Assembly (NCBI RefSeq): GCF_003704105.1
Contig: NZ_QUOQ01000007.1
Coordinates: 1 to 64,000 of the forward strand
DNA: 64,000 nt
Origin: Brevundimonas lutea
GTDB lineage: Bacteria > Pseudomonadota > Alphaproteobacteria > Caulobacterales > Caulobacteraceae
Reading direction: 5' to 3'
Part shown: positions 55,529 through 64,000 of the stretch, one piece after another
Numbering within the stretch: the first letter of the stretch is position 1
How the letters are laid out: each line of letters begins with the position of its first letter
Notes under the pieces: model-generated
The model's database searches: none
What the model was told of the DNA's origin: nothing
What the model saw: only the letters and a program-made list of their open reading frames with translations
Made by a program: the position numbers and the translations under genes

Positions 55529-58500
55529 ATGAACCAGATTTCCTCCTGGTCGATCCGCAACCCGATCCCGATCATCCTGCTGTTCGTGCTGCTGACCCTC
55601 GCCGGGGTGATCAGCTTCATGGGCATGCGGGTGAACAACAACCCGGACATCGACTTTCCGCTGGTCGCCGTCACGGCCGCCCGGCCGGGCGCCGCACCGG
55701 CGGAGATGGAGGTGCAGGTCACGCGCCTGATCGAGGATTCGATCACCGGCCTGGCCGGGGTGCGGCGGGTCTATTCCAACATCACCGACGGCGTGTCCTC
55801 GACCACCATCGAGTTCGAGCTGGGCACCGACACCGAGCGCGCCACCAACGATGTGCGCAACGCCATGTCTGGCCTGCGCGCCGACCTGCCCCAGGACATG
55901 CAGGAGCCGGCGGTCCAGCGCATCGACATCACCGGCGACGCCCTGATCACCTATGTGGTTCGCTCGCCGACGATGAGCCCCGAGGAGATCAGCTGGTTCA
56001 TCGACAACGACATGAGCCGAGCGCTGCTGGCGGTGGGCGGGGTTGGCGAAGTCAACCGCTCGGGCGGCGTGGATCGCGAGATTCGGGTCGAGCTGGATCC
56101 CGACCGGCTGGCCTCTTACGGCGTCACGGCGGCGGCGATCAGCCAGGCCCTGACCAGCGTCAATTCCGACCTGCCGGGCGGCCGCGTCACCGTGGCCGGG
56201 TCCGAGCGGGCGATCCGCACCCTGGGCTCGGCCGATTCCGTCGAGCAGCTGGGTGAGACTCTGATTCCGCTGCAAAGCGGACGCACCGTCAGGCTCGGCG
56301 ACTTGGGCGCAGTGACCGACAGCTGGTCCGAGCCGCGCCGCCTGGCCCGCTACAATGGTCAGGAGGCGGTGACCTTCAGCTTCCTGCGGTCGCGCACGGC
56401 GTCCGAGGTGACCGTGGCGCAGCGCGTTCGCGAAGTTGTGGCCGACATCGACGAAGCCCGCGACGACCTGACCATCGAACAGGTCACCGCCAGCGTTGAA
56501 TATATCGAGGAGAGCTATCTGGCCTCGATCGAGGCGCTGCTGCTGGGCGCGGCTCTGGCCGTCGTGGTGGTGTTCATCTTCCTGAGGGACTGGCGAGCCA
56601 CGGTGATCGCGGCCACGGCCATGCCGCTGTCGCTGATCCCGACCTTCATGATCCTGGGCCCACTGGATCAGTCCCTGAACGTAGTGACGCTGCTGGCGCT
56701 GTCGCTGACCATCGGCATTCTGGTCGATGACGCCATCGTCGAGATCGAGAACATCGTCCGACATATGCGAGGCGGGAAGTCGCCGTATGACGCCTCGATC
56801 GAAGCGGCCGACGAGATCGGCCTGGCGGTGGTCGCCACCACCTCGACCATCATCGCCGTGTTCGCGCCCGTCGGATTCATGCCCGGCATCGTCGGCCAGT
56901 TCTTCAAGGCCTTCGCCCTGGCGGCTTGTGTGTCGGTGGCCTTCTCCCTGCTGGTCGCGCGTACCCTGACGCCTCTGATGGCGGCCTATATGCTGCGCCA
57001 CACCAAGCACGAGGACCGCGATCCGCCGTGGATGGGCGGCTATCTGCGCGCGCTTTCCTGGTGCCTGAAGAACCGCTGGAAGGTGTTCGGCCTGGGCATC
57101 GCCCTGTTCGCCGGCTGCATCGTACTGGGCTCGCGCCTGGCCTTCGAGTTCCAGCCGACCGCCGACCAGTCGCGGGCCGCCTTCCAGGTCGAGCTGCCGC
57201 CGGGATCGACCCTGCGCCAGACCGACACGGTGGTGCAGCGGGTGACCCGCGAGCTGCAGGCCCGTCCCGAGGTGACCTCGGTCTATGCCGCCGTCGGCGG
57301 TCAAGACGTCAATCAAGCAAACGTCTACGCCGACATGGTCCAGCCGGGCCAGCGCGACCTGACCCAACAGCAGTTCGCCCGCGAGATGGTCGATCAGTTC
57401 GACGCCATCCCCGGCGCGCGCATCGCCGCCGGCATCGCCCAGCAGGGTGGCGGCCCGTCGGACGGCACCCGCTACACCTTCTCCATCCTGTCGGATGATC
57501 CCGAGGCGCTGGAGGAGGCGGCGAGGCGCATCGAGTCCGAGATGCGGGGCGTCCCCGGACTGGCCAATGTGGTCAACTCCGCCGCGATCGCCCGGCCCGA
57601 GATCCTGGTCACTCCCCGCCCGGATCAGGCCGCACTGGTCGGAGTGTCCACCGGCGCTATCTCCCAGGCGGTGCGGGTCGCCACCATCGGCGACGTCGAT
57701 CAGAACCTGCCCAAGTTCAATCTCGGCGACCGTCAGATCCCGATCCGCCTGGTGCTGACGGAAGACGCCCGCTCCGACCTGTCGGTGATCGAGACCCTGC
57801 GCGTGCCGACGGCGTCGGGCGCGACTGTGCCGCTGTCATCGGTCGCCACGATCGAATTTGGCGCGGGCCCGGCGACGGTCAGCCGCCAGGACCGCGCCCG
57901 TGTCGCCTCCATCACTGCGGAATTGGACGGCATCCTGACGGGAGAAGCCTCGCGCCGGGTGCAGCAACTGGCGTCGGTCCAGAACCTGCCCGCCGGGGTG
58001 CGCCAGGTCCCGGCCGGCGACGCCGAGTTCATTCAGGAGATGGTCACGGGCTTCGCCATCGCTTTCGCCACGGGCATCCTGCTCATGTATGCGGTGCTGG
58101 TCCTGCTGTTCAAAAGCTTCGCCTATCCGATCACCATCATGGCGGCCCTGCCCCTGGCCATCGGCGGCGCCTTCGTCGGTCTGGTGCTGATGGGGTCCAG
58201 CTTCTCGCTGTCGTCCCTGATCGGCGTGCTGATGCTGATGGGCATCGCGGCCAAGAACTCCATCCTGCTGGTCGACTACATCATCATGGCCGAGAAGGAC
58301 GGGATGAGCCGCTGGGACGCCATCATGGACGCGGCCCACAAGCGGGCGCGCCCAATCCTGATGACCACCTTCGCCATGGGCGCGGGGATGGTGCCGGTGG
58401 CGGTGGGCTGGGGCGCCGATGTCGAGTTCCGCTCGCCCATGGCTATTGCCGTGGTCGGCGGTCTGATCTCTTCGACCTTCCTGTCGCTGCTCTACATCCC

Positions 58501-58612
58501 GGCCATCTTCACCATCGTCGACGACATCGCCGGCTGGCTGAAGCGCCGCATCGGCGGCCGGTTCACCGGGCATCGCCGGGTTGAGGGCGAGGCGCCAGCG
58601 CCGGCGGAGTAG
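55529..58612 (+). CDS. RND efflux permease, HAE1 type
   Basis: The 1027-aa inner-membrane proton antiporter has 12 TM helices in the RND pattern: one N-terminal (about 10-30), two large periplasmic loops (about 40-335 and 560-870), and TM4 with the proton-relay motif [13 protein letters not shown] near 395-407. [15 protein letters not shown] in the C-terminal half is another RND signature. It exports drugs or lipophiles with the adaptor; the outer-membrane channel is not adjacent. The substrate is unknown. Confidence 0.95.
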   Translation: MNQISSWSIRNPIPIILLFVLLTLAGVISFMGMRVNNNPDIDFPLVAVTAARPGAAPAEMEVQVTRLIEDSITGLAGVRRVYSNITDGVSSTTIEFELGTDTERATNDVRNAMSGLRADLPQDMQEPAVQRIDITGDALITYVVRSPTMSPEEISWFIDNDMSRALLAVGGVGEVNRSGGVDREIRVELDPDRLASYGVTAAAISQALTSVNSDLPGGRVTVAGSERAIRTLGSADSVEQLGETLIPLQSGRTVRLGDLGAVTDSWSEPRRLARYNGQEAVTFSFLRSRTASEVTVAQRVREVVADIDEARDDLTIEQVTASVEYIEESYLASIEALLLGAALAVVVVFIFLRDWRATVIAATAMPLSLIPTFMILGPLDQSLNVVTLLALSLTIGILVDDAIVEIENIVRHMRGGKSPYDASIEAADEIGLAVVATTSTIIAVFAPVGFMPGIVGQFFKAFALAACVSVAFSLLVARTLTPLMAAYMLRHTKHEDRDPPWMGGYLRALSWCLKNRWKVFGLGIALFAGCIVLGSRLAFEFQPTADQSRAAFQVELPPGSTLRQTDTVVQRVTRELQARPEVTSVYAAVGGQDVNQANVYADMVQPGQRDLTQQQFAREMVDQFDAIPGARIAAGIAQQGGGPSDGTRYTFSILSDDPEALEEAARRIESEMRGVPGLANVVNSAAIARPEILVTPRPDQAALVGVSTGAISQAVRVATIGDVDQNLPKFNLGDRQIPIRLVLTEDARSDLSVIETLRVPTASGATVPLSSVATIEFGAGPATVSRQDRARVASITAELDGILTGEASRRVQQLASVQNLPAGVRQVPAGDAEFIQEMVTGFAIAFATGILLMYAVLVLLFKSFAYPITIMAALPLAIGGAFVGLVLMGSSFSLSSLIGVLMLMGIAAKNSILLVDYIIMAEKDGMSRWDAIMDAAHKRARPILMTTFAMGAGMVPVAVGWGADVEFRSPMAIAVVGGLISSTFLSLLYIPAIFTIVDDIAGWLKRRIGGRFTGHRRVEGEAPAPAE

Positions 58613-58618
58613 AAACGC

Positions 58619-60457
58619 TCAGCCCGGCCGACCGCCGCCGGCCGCGATCCAGGCGTCCACGCGGTCTTCCAGCACGCCCAGCGGCACGGCGCCGCCGCCC
58701 AGCACCACGGCGTGGAAGTCGCGGATGTCGAAGCGGTCGCCGAGGGCGTCGCGGGCCCTGGCGCGCAGCTCGAGGATCTTGAGCTGTCCGATCTTATAGC
58801 TGGTCGCCTGGCCGGGGTTGGTGATGTAGCGCTCGACCTCCTTGACGATGTCGCGCTCGGACAGAAGCGTGTTCTGCTGGAAGTATTCGATGGCCCGTTC
58901 GCGGCTCCAGCGCTTGGCGTGCAGGCCGGTGTCGGTGACCAGCCGGGCGGCGCGCCACAGCTCCAGCGACAGGCGGCCGAAGTCCGCATAGGGGTCCTGA
59001 TAGAAACCCATCTCCTTGCCGAGTAGCTCGGAGTAGAGGCCCCAGCCTTCGGAAAAGGCGCCGTAGCCGCCGAAGCGGCGGAAGCGGGGCAGGCCTTCGA
59101 TCTCCTGTACCAGGGCGATCTGGAAATGGTGGCCGGGCGCGCCCTCGTGATAGCTGATGGCCTCGACCTGGGGCTTCAGCACCTGGGTCATGTCGGCCAG
59201 ATTGACGTAGTAGATGCCGGGCCGTGAGCCGTCCGGCGCCGGGCGATTGTAGAAGGCGACGGAGGCCGTCTCCTGGCGCCATTCCTCGACGGCGCGGACC
59301 TCCAGCTCAGCGCGCGGCAGGGTGTGGAACCACCGGGGCGCCACCTCCATGGCGTCGGCCACGGCGGCGCGGGCGTCGACAAGATAGGTTTCGCGGCCCT
59401 CGGCGGTGTTCGGATACTGGAAGCGCGGATCGGTCTTGATGTGGGCGAAGAAGTCCTGAAGCGAGCCGGTGAAGCCGACCCGGGTCTTGATGGCCTCCAT
59501 CTCGCCCTGGATGCGGGCGACCTCGTCCAGGCCGATCTGGTGGACCTGGTCCGGGGTCAGGTCAGTGGTCGTGGATTGCCGCACCCGCTGGGCGTAGTAA
59601 GCCGCGCCGTCGGGCAGCCGCCACACGCCGTCGTTGGAGGTCGCCATCGGCTGAAGACGCTGGATCGTCGCCAGGATCTGGTCATAGCCTCGCTTGAAGG
59701 GGCCGGTCAGGGCGGCGCGGCCGGCCGCCATCAGGCGAGTCTTTTCGGCCTCGGGCGCGTCGAGGGCGGCGACCTTTTCGGAGAAATCGGCCCAGACCGG
59801 ATTGTCCCCTCCCCCGTCGAAGGGCGCGCCGGAGATGACGTTTCGGGTATCGGTCAGGGTGATCGGGAAAACGAAGGCGGGCGACACGAAGCCTTCCGCC
59901 GCGCGGCGTTCGGCGTCCGTCGAAATTTCACCCAGCACGCGCTCGAACTCGACCAGACGCGCGACATAGGCCTCGGCGTCGGCGACGCTGTCGATCCGGT
60001 GCGAATTGATCATGAACACCGGCAGGCTGGTCGCCGGATTGCCGTTGGCGGCGAAGACATAGCCGTGGTCGCGCCAGCGCTGGTTGGCGATCTGGCGCTC
60101 AACCTGCTCTTCGAACAAATCCCAGGAGAGCTGGCCCTGCGGCGACAGGGCGTCGCGGTCGAACCCGGCGGTCATCCGCGCCAGCTGGCTGCGCGCCAGG
60201 TCAAGCTCACGGTCGTCCGCAGCGGCGGTGTAGTCGTCGAGCCGGTCGTAGTGGGTCTTGATGCCGAGGGACGTCATCTGCTGCGGGCTCAACGCCACCC
60301 GCTCGTCGAAGGCCTGGTCCAGGAAGGCGGTGAATTGCGCGTCTTCGGCCCCGGCTGTCGGCGCCGCGACGTCAGGGTTCGGCGCGGTCGCGGCGGGCGC
60401 GGTGGCGCATCCGGCCAGCAGGGCGAGGGCGGCGGACGAGATCAGCAGACGGCGCAT
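58619..60457 (-). CDS. DUF885-family lipoprotein, putative metallopeptidase
   Basis: The start at 60457 follows AAGGAG and gives 612 aa; a longer start at 60514 adds an unlikely Arg-rich leader. The lipobox is LAGC (near 16). The DUF885 core has [16 protein letters not shown] (near 430-445), a gluzincin-like HExxxHH motif, and [17 protein letters not shown] (near 463), whose Glu may be a metal ligand. The family is thought to act as carboxypeptidases. It is convergent with the RND permease. Confidence 0.88.
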   Translation of the reverse strand: MRRLLISSAALALLAGCATAPAATAPNPDVAAPTAGAEDAQFTAFLDQAFDERVALSPQQMTSLGIKTHYDRLDDYTAAADDRELDLARSQLARMTAGFDRDALSPQGQLSWDLFEEQVERQIANQRWRDHGYVFAANGNPATSLPVFMINSHRIDSVADAEAYVARLVEFERVLGEISTDAERRAAEGFVSPAFVFPITLTDTRNVISGAPFDGGGDNPVWADFSEKVAALDAPEAEKTRLMAAGRAALTGPFKRGYDQILATIQRLQPMATSNDGVWRLPDGAAYYAQRVRQSTTTDLTPDQVHQIGLDEVARIQGEMEAIKTRVGFTGSLQDFFAHIKTDPRFQYPNTAEGRETYLVDARAAVADAMEVAPRWFHTLPRAELEVRAVEEWRQETASVAFYNRPAPDGSRPGIYYVNLADMTQVLKPQVEAISYHEGAPGHHFQIALVQEIEGLPRFRRFGGYGAFSEGWGLYSELLGKEMGFYQDPYADFGRLSLELWRAARLVTDTGLHAKRWSRERAIEYFQQNTLLSERDIVKEVERYITNPGQATSYKIGQLKILELRARARDALGDRFDIRDFHAVVLGGGAVPLGVLEDRVDAWIAAGGGRPG

Positions 60458-60518
60458 TCGGGCGCTCCTTGGCGACGGGACGGGGACCGTCCGCGAAGCG
60501 CGCCCTCGATGCAAGCGG

Positions 60519-62192
60519 TCAGCCGTTGCGCAGCCCGCTGATCGTCCGGTTGGGGGCGATGTCCTCGGCGGAGGTGATCAGGTGCAGCAGGGCCGGCTGG
60601 CCGGCGCGGGCGGCGGCGCGGGCCTGATCCAGGGCGTCGGGGAAGGCCTCGGTGGTTTCGCAGCGCACCCCGAAGGCGCCGAAGGCGCGGGCATAGGCGA
60701 CGAAGTCCGGGTTCTTCAGGTCGGTGGCGATGACGCGGCCGGGATAGTGGCCTTCCTGGTGCATGCGGATGGTGCCGTAGGTGCCGTTGTCGACCACGAT
60801 CACGACGCAGCCGAGACCATGTTGGACGGCCGTGGCCAGCTCCTGGCCGGTCATCAGATAGTCGCCGTCGCCCGCGACGCAGATGGCTTCCCGATCCGGA
60901 TGGACGGCCTTGGCGGCCAGGGCGGCGGGATAGCCGTATCCCATGGCGCCGGAGGTCGGGGCCAGCTGGGTGCGGCACGAGCGGTGGCGGTAAAAGCGGT
61001 GCAGCCAGGCGGCGAAATTGCCCGCGCCGTTGGTCAGGATGGCGTCATGCGGCAGGGCCTCGGCCAGGTGGGCCATGCAGCGGCTCATGTTCACCGCGCC
61101 GGTGACCTCGACCTCGGCGGAGAAGGCCTCGTAGTCGGCGCGGGCCTGTTTGCCGAGGTCGGCCCAGGTGCGGCCCGGATCGATGCCGGCGATGGCTTCG
61201 GCGGCGAGGGAAACATCGGCGGCGGCGCTCATCAGCGTCGGCCACACCCGGTCCAGCTCCTCCGGCCCCGGGTGGATGTGGACCAGGGTCTCGGCCGTCT
61301 TCGCGCGGTCGAACAGGGTGTAGCCCTGGGTCGGATTCTCGCCAAGCCGCGCGCCGATGGCGATCAACAGATCGGCCTCTCGGGCGCGGGCCATCAGCTT
61401 GGGATTGCAGCCCAGACCCAGGTCGCCGGCGTAGTTCGCGCGGTCATTCGACAGGATGTCCTTCCTGCGGAACGACAGGGAGACCGGCAGGCCCAGGCGC
61501 TCGGCCCAGTCGCCGACGGCGCCGGCCGCCGCATCGGTCCAGCCTGATCCGCCGAGCACCAGCAGCGGCCGCTCGGCCCGCGACAGGCGCATGCGCAGAT
61601 CGTCGAGGAAGGTCGACGGCAGGGCGGAGCGCGCCGGGGTCACCGGCCGGGTCGGGGCCGGGCCGCCATCTTCGTGCAGGATGTCCTCCGGCAGAGCGAT
61701 GACCACGGGGCCCATGCGGCCCTGCAGCGCCGTGGCGAAGGCGCGCTCGACGATCTCGACCGTGCGCTGGGGGCTCTCGATCTCGGTCGCCCATTTGGCC
61801 AGGCCGCCGAACACCTGGCGGTAGTCGACCTCCTGAAAGGCGCCGCGGCCCCGGTCGGTCAGGGCGATCTGGCCGACGAACAGGATCATCGGCGTCGAGT
61901 CCTGATGCGCCGTATGAACCCCGATGGACGCGTGGGTGGCGCCCGGCCCGCGCGTGACCATGCAGACGCCGGGCTTGCCGGTCAGCTTGCCATAGGCCTC
62001 GGCCATGTTGGCGGCCCCCGCCTCGTGCCGACAGGTGATGACCCGGATGCGGTCCTCCACATCGGCCAGGGCGTCCAGCACGGCCAGATAGCTCTCGCCC
62101 GGCACGCAGAAGACGGTGTCGATCCCGTTCATCACCAGGGTGTCGACCAGGCGGCGGGCGGCGGTGTTCCGGGGTTGGGACGCTTTCGTCAT
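60519..62192 (-). CDS. Thiamine-diphosphate enzyme, acetolactate-synthase-like
   Basis: The ATG at 62192 (MTKASQPRNTAARRL) gives 557 aa. It has the three domains of the family: a PYR domain with the catalytic Glu in RHEAGAANMAEAYG (near 52-65) and GPGATHASIG, a central domain, and a PP domain with GDGDYLMTGQELATAVQ...VVIVVDNGTYG near 430-455, the ThDP/Mg site. It resembles the catalytic subunit of acetolactate synthase; no small subunit is adjacent, so a different 2-oxoacid substrate is likely. Confidence 0.87.
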   Translation of the reverse strand: MTKASQPRNTAARRLVDTLVMNGIDTVFCVPGESYLAVLDALADVEDRIRVITCRHEAGAANMAEAYGKLTGKPGVCMVTRGPGATHASIGVHTAHQDSTPMILFVGQIALTDRGRGAFQEVDYRQVFGGLAKWATEIESPQRTVEIVERAFATALQGRMGPVVIALPEDILHEDGGPAPTRPVTPARSALPSTFLDDLRMRLSRAERPLLVLGGSGWTDAAAGAVGDWAERLGLPVSLSFRRKDILSNDRANYAGDLGLGCNPKLMARAREADLLIAIGARLGENPTQGYTLFDRAKTAETLVHIHPGPEELDRVWPTLMSAAADVSLAAEAIAGIDPGRTWADLGKQARADYEAFSAEVEVTGAVNMSRCMAHLAEALPHDAILTNGAGNFAAWLHRFYRHRSCRTQLAPTSGAMGYGYPAALAAKAVHPDREAICVAGDGDYLMTGQELATAVQHGLGCVVIVVDNGTYGTIRMHQEGHYPGRVIATDLKNPDFVAYARAFGAFGVRCETTEAFPDALDQARAAARAGQPALLHLITSAEDIAPNRTISGLRNG

Positions 62193-62296
62193 GCCCCGCT
62201 CTAGCAGCCTCAAGCGCGCTTGCCATCAAGCCGCCGCAACCAAAGCCAAGCTAGACCGTATTAGCGGCGGCATTCGCCCACTTCAGGAGATATCCC

Positions 62297-62431
62297 ATGC
62301 GCAATATTCTGGTTCTGGCGGTGTGCGCCGCCGCCCTGGCCGTTTCGGCCTGCAACACCGTTCGTGGCGTCGGCGCCGACGTCGAAGCCGCCGGCGAAGG
62401 CATTCAGTGCGGCGCCCAAGGGCGCTGCTGA
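62297..62431 (+). CDS. Entericidin-like small lipoprotein, 44 aa
   Basis: The ATG at 62297 has a strong AGGAGATAT Shine-Dalgarno just upstream. The 44-aa peptide reads MRNILVLAVCAAALAVSAC with the lipobox Cys, then NTVRGVGADVEAAGEGI and a Cys-containing end. The NT-x-G-x-G-x-D pattern is the EcnA/EcnB entericidin family, whose products are membrane-acting peptides. It stands as a single gene before rmuC. A separate antidote gene is not obvious. Confidence 0.85.
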   Translation: MRNILVLAVCAAALAVSACNTVRGVGADVEAAGEGIQCGAQGRC

Positions 62432-62517
62432 GCCACTGTCGAAGCCGTCAGGTTCGGACGTGATCCGAGCCTGACGGCCAGTTTGCCCTGGCGGCGACTC
62501 CGCGTAAAGAACGGAGC

Positions 62518-63726
62518 ATGAACGCTGTCACCATCGCTTCCCTCCTGTTCGCCGTCGCTGCGATGGGCGGTTTCGTCTGGGCCTTCATGGGCTGGCAAGA
62601 GGCGCGGTCGGAGTTGGCCGCCGGCGCCCATAGGCTGGCGCTGATGGAGGAGAGCCGCGACGCCATGGGCGAACTGGTTCGGGCTCAGGCCGGGGAGACC
62701 GCACGCGCGGTCGCCGACCAGCTGGTCACCCGGGCCACCGAAACCTTTCAGGCTCAGGACCGCCTGGCGCGCGAGCGGATGGAGGCCCAGCTGAAGCCGG
62801 TGGCGGAACAGCTGACCAAGTTTCAGGAACATGTCGCCGCGCTGGAGAAGTCCCGCGTCGAGGACACCGGGGGTCTCAAGGCCCAGATCGCCGCCCTGAT
62901 GCAGGCCTCGGTCGACACCCAGGGCGAGGCCCGCAAGTTGTCGGCGGCGCTGCGGCGTGGCGCCGGGGTCCAGGGCCGCTGGGGCGAACAGACCCTCAGG
63001 AACGTGCTGGAGGCCGCCGGCCTCGCCAACCGGTTCGACTTCGAGGAACAGTTCTCGCTGGACACCGAGGAGGGGCGCCGGCGACCCGACGTGAAGGTGA
63101 GGATGCCGGGGGGCGGCGTCTTCGCCATCGACGCCAAGGCCTCGCTGAACGCCTTTCTGGAGGCGCAGGAATGCCCGGACGACGCCACGCGCGACCAGTG
63201 TCTGGCGCGTCACGCTCAGTCGCTGCGCAGCCATATGCAGGGGCTGTCGGCCAAGGCCTATTGGGATCAGTTCAAGGCCGAGGGTTCGCCCGACTTCGTG
63301 GCCATGTTCGTGCCGGGCGACGGCTTTCTGGCCGCGGCGCTGGAGCGCCAGCCCGACCTGATGAGCGAGGCGATGGACCGCCGCGTGCTGATCGTCACCC
63401 CGACTACCCTGTTCGCTCTGTGCAAGGCGGTCGCCTATGGCTGGCGGGCCGAGGAGCAGACCAAAAACGCCGACAAGGTCGCGACCCTGGGCAAGGAGCT
63501 CTACAAGCGCCTGTCGGTCATGGGCGGCCACGTCGCGGCGCTGGGCAAGGCGCTTGAGACCGCCAGCGGCAAGTACAACCAGTTCGTCGGCTCGCTGGAG
63601 AGCCAGGTGATGGTCTCGGCCCGGCGCTTTGAAGATCTGCAGGTCGATCATGAAGGCAAGGAGCTGCCCGAGCTGCCGGCCGTCGAAACCGCCCCGCGCG
63701 CGCTGAGTCGGCCGGAGTTGGCCTGA
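62518..63726 (+). CDS. rmuC: DNA recombination protein RmuC
   Basis: The 402-aa protein has an N-terminal TM helix (about 4-24), a coiled coil to about 150, and the RmuC core with GRWGEQTLRNVLEAAGL, RRPDVKVRMPGGGVFAIDAKASLNAFLEAQE and FVPGDGFLAAALERQPDLMSEAMDRRVLIVTPTTLFALCKAVAYGW. The core is related to restriction-endonuclease-like folds. RmuC limits recombination at DNA inversions. Confidence 0.95.
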   Translation: MNAVTIASLLFAVAAMGGFVWAFMGWQEARSELAAGAHRLALMEESRDAMGELVRAQAGETARAVADQLVTRATETFQAQDRLARERMEAQLKPVAEQLTKFQEHVAALEKSRVEDTGGLKAQIAALMQASVDTQGEARKLSAALRRGAGVQGRWGEQTLRNVLEAAGLANRFDFEEQFSLDTEEGRRRPDVKVRMPGGGVFAIDAKASLNAFLEAQECPDDATRDQCLARHAQSLRSHMQGLSAKAYWDQFKAEGSPDFVAMFVPGDGFLAAALERQPDLMSEAMDRRVLIVTPTTLFALCKAVAYGWRAEEQTKNADKVATLGKELYKRLSVMGGHVAALGKALETASGKYNQFVGSLESQVMVSARRFEDLQVDHEGKELPELPAVETAPRALSRPELA

Positions 63727-63796
63727 GTCGGCCCAGGCGGTGGTCTTACCCGACGACGCGCCGTAAGGATCGGGAGTTCAGGAGAGTCCACCGCCC

Positions 63797-64000
63797 ATGC
63801 TGATCCCCTTTTCCACCTGGCTCGAGATCGAGGAGCGGATCGAGCGCGGCGACGTCCTGGCGCGGACGGTGGTGGTGCCGATCGGCTCGAACGAGCAACA
63901 CGGGCCGACGGGTCTGCTGGGCACCGACTGGATGTGTCCGCAGATCATCGCCGAGGCCGCCGAGGGACTGGACGGCGACCTGATGGTGGCCCCGACCTTC
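63797..64000 (+). CDS. Creatininase-family amidohydrolase, 3'-truncated by the window
   Basis: An ATG at 63797 with GGAGAG upstream starts a frame open to the end. It reads MLIPFSTWLEIEERI and VVVPIGSNEQHGPTGLLGTDWMCP, where Glu, His and Asp are the first metal ligands of the creatininase/MftE family. The substrate cannot be told from 68 residues. Confidence 0.88.
   Translation, partial: MLIPFSTWLEIEERIERGDVLARTVVVPIGSNEQHGPTGLLGTDWMCPQIIAEAAEGLDGDLMVAPTF

Noticed and set aside
54329-57367. 1012-aa frame antisense to the RND efflux genes
   Set aside because: It is rich in His, Gln, Arg and Gly without domain structure, while the plus strand encodes complete RND proteins.

Overview
The window is high-GC, densely coded alphaproteobacterial chromosome and looks like Caulobacterales, most plausibly Brevundimonas or a close relative. 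Indications are: CtrA-type boxes beside flagellar genes (flgB-flgC-fliE divergent from fliO-fliP); perfect GGAAC-N16-CGTT promoters of the EcfG/SigT general stress response; an alphaproteobacterial LexA box (GTTC-N7-GTTC) in front of comM; a DnaX without the usual zinc cysteines but with a long glycine tract; and DUF3597, DUF6356 and Tat-signal proteins typical of this order. The genus is an inference; no rRNA or tRNA gene was seen.

Layout. 1-16 kb: end of a TM-helix-repeat protein, comM, gyrB, a serine hydrolase, ybaB-recR, phhB-SDR, a Crp/Fnr regulator with a stress promoter, ubiE-ubiB, arfB-yaiI and gcdH. 16.1-16.8 kb is a non-coding block with a 49-bp tandem array, an inverted pair of REP-like palindromes, the SRP (4.5S) RNA gene and a second 49-bp-period repeat. 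16.8-27.3 kb: DUF3597, dnaX, putA, aroK-aroB-GNAT, xerD and an HTH/membrane-protein pair. 27.5-31.5 kb is accessory: a hybrid histidine kinase split by an apparent one-base insertion, an AT-rich gap, a small orphan gene, and an ORF invaded by palindromic elements. 31.5-37.3 kb: a TPR protein, HU, and the two flagellar clusters. 37.3-49 kb: an OmpA lipoprotein, an M16 protease, a polyamine pair (ornithine decarboxylase plus deoxyhypusine-synthase-like enzyme), several lipoproteins, an exported M17 aminopeptidase, def, and a glycine/aspartate repeat protein. 50.3-52.4 kb is an AT-rich island between ordinary genes: a membrane protein resembling the putative AbiC phage-abortive-infection family, convergent with an orphan P-loop ATPase. 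52.4-64 kb: lepA, an RND efflux pair, a DUF885 lipoprotein, a thiamine-diphosphate enzyme, an entericidin-like peptide, rmuC and the start of a creatininase-family gene.

How genes work together. comM, gyrB, recR, xerD, dnaX and rmuC are genome maintenance genes (comM probably SOS-controlled). ubiE-ubiB act in ubiquinone synthesis, and aroK-aroB in the shikimate pathway that feeds it. The ornithine decarboxylase and DHS-like enzyme form a compact putrescine-to-homospermidine-type route. The flagellar genes build the export gate and proximal rod under likely CtrA control. The best candidate for something undescribed is the 50.3-52.4 kb two-gene island, probably phage defence. Next come the repeat-colonised ORF at 30.4-31.5 kb with its distant relative at 49-50 kb, and the stress-promoter set.
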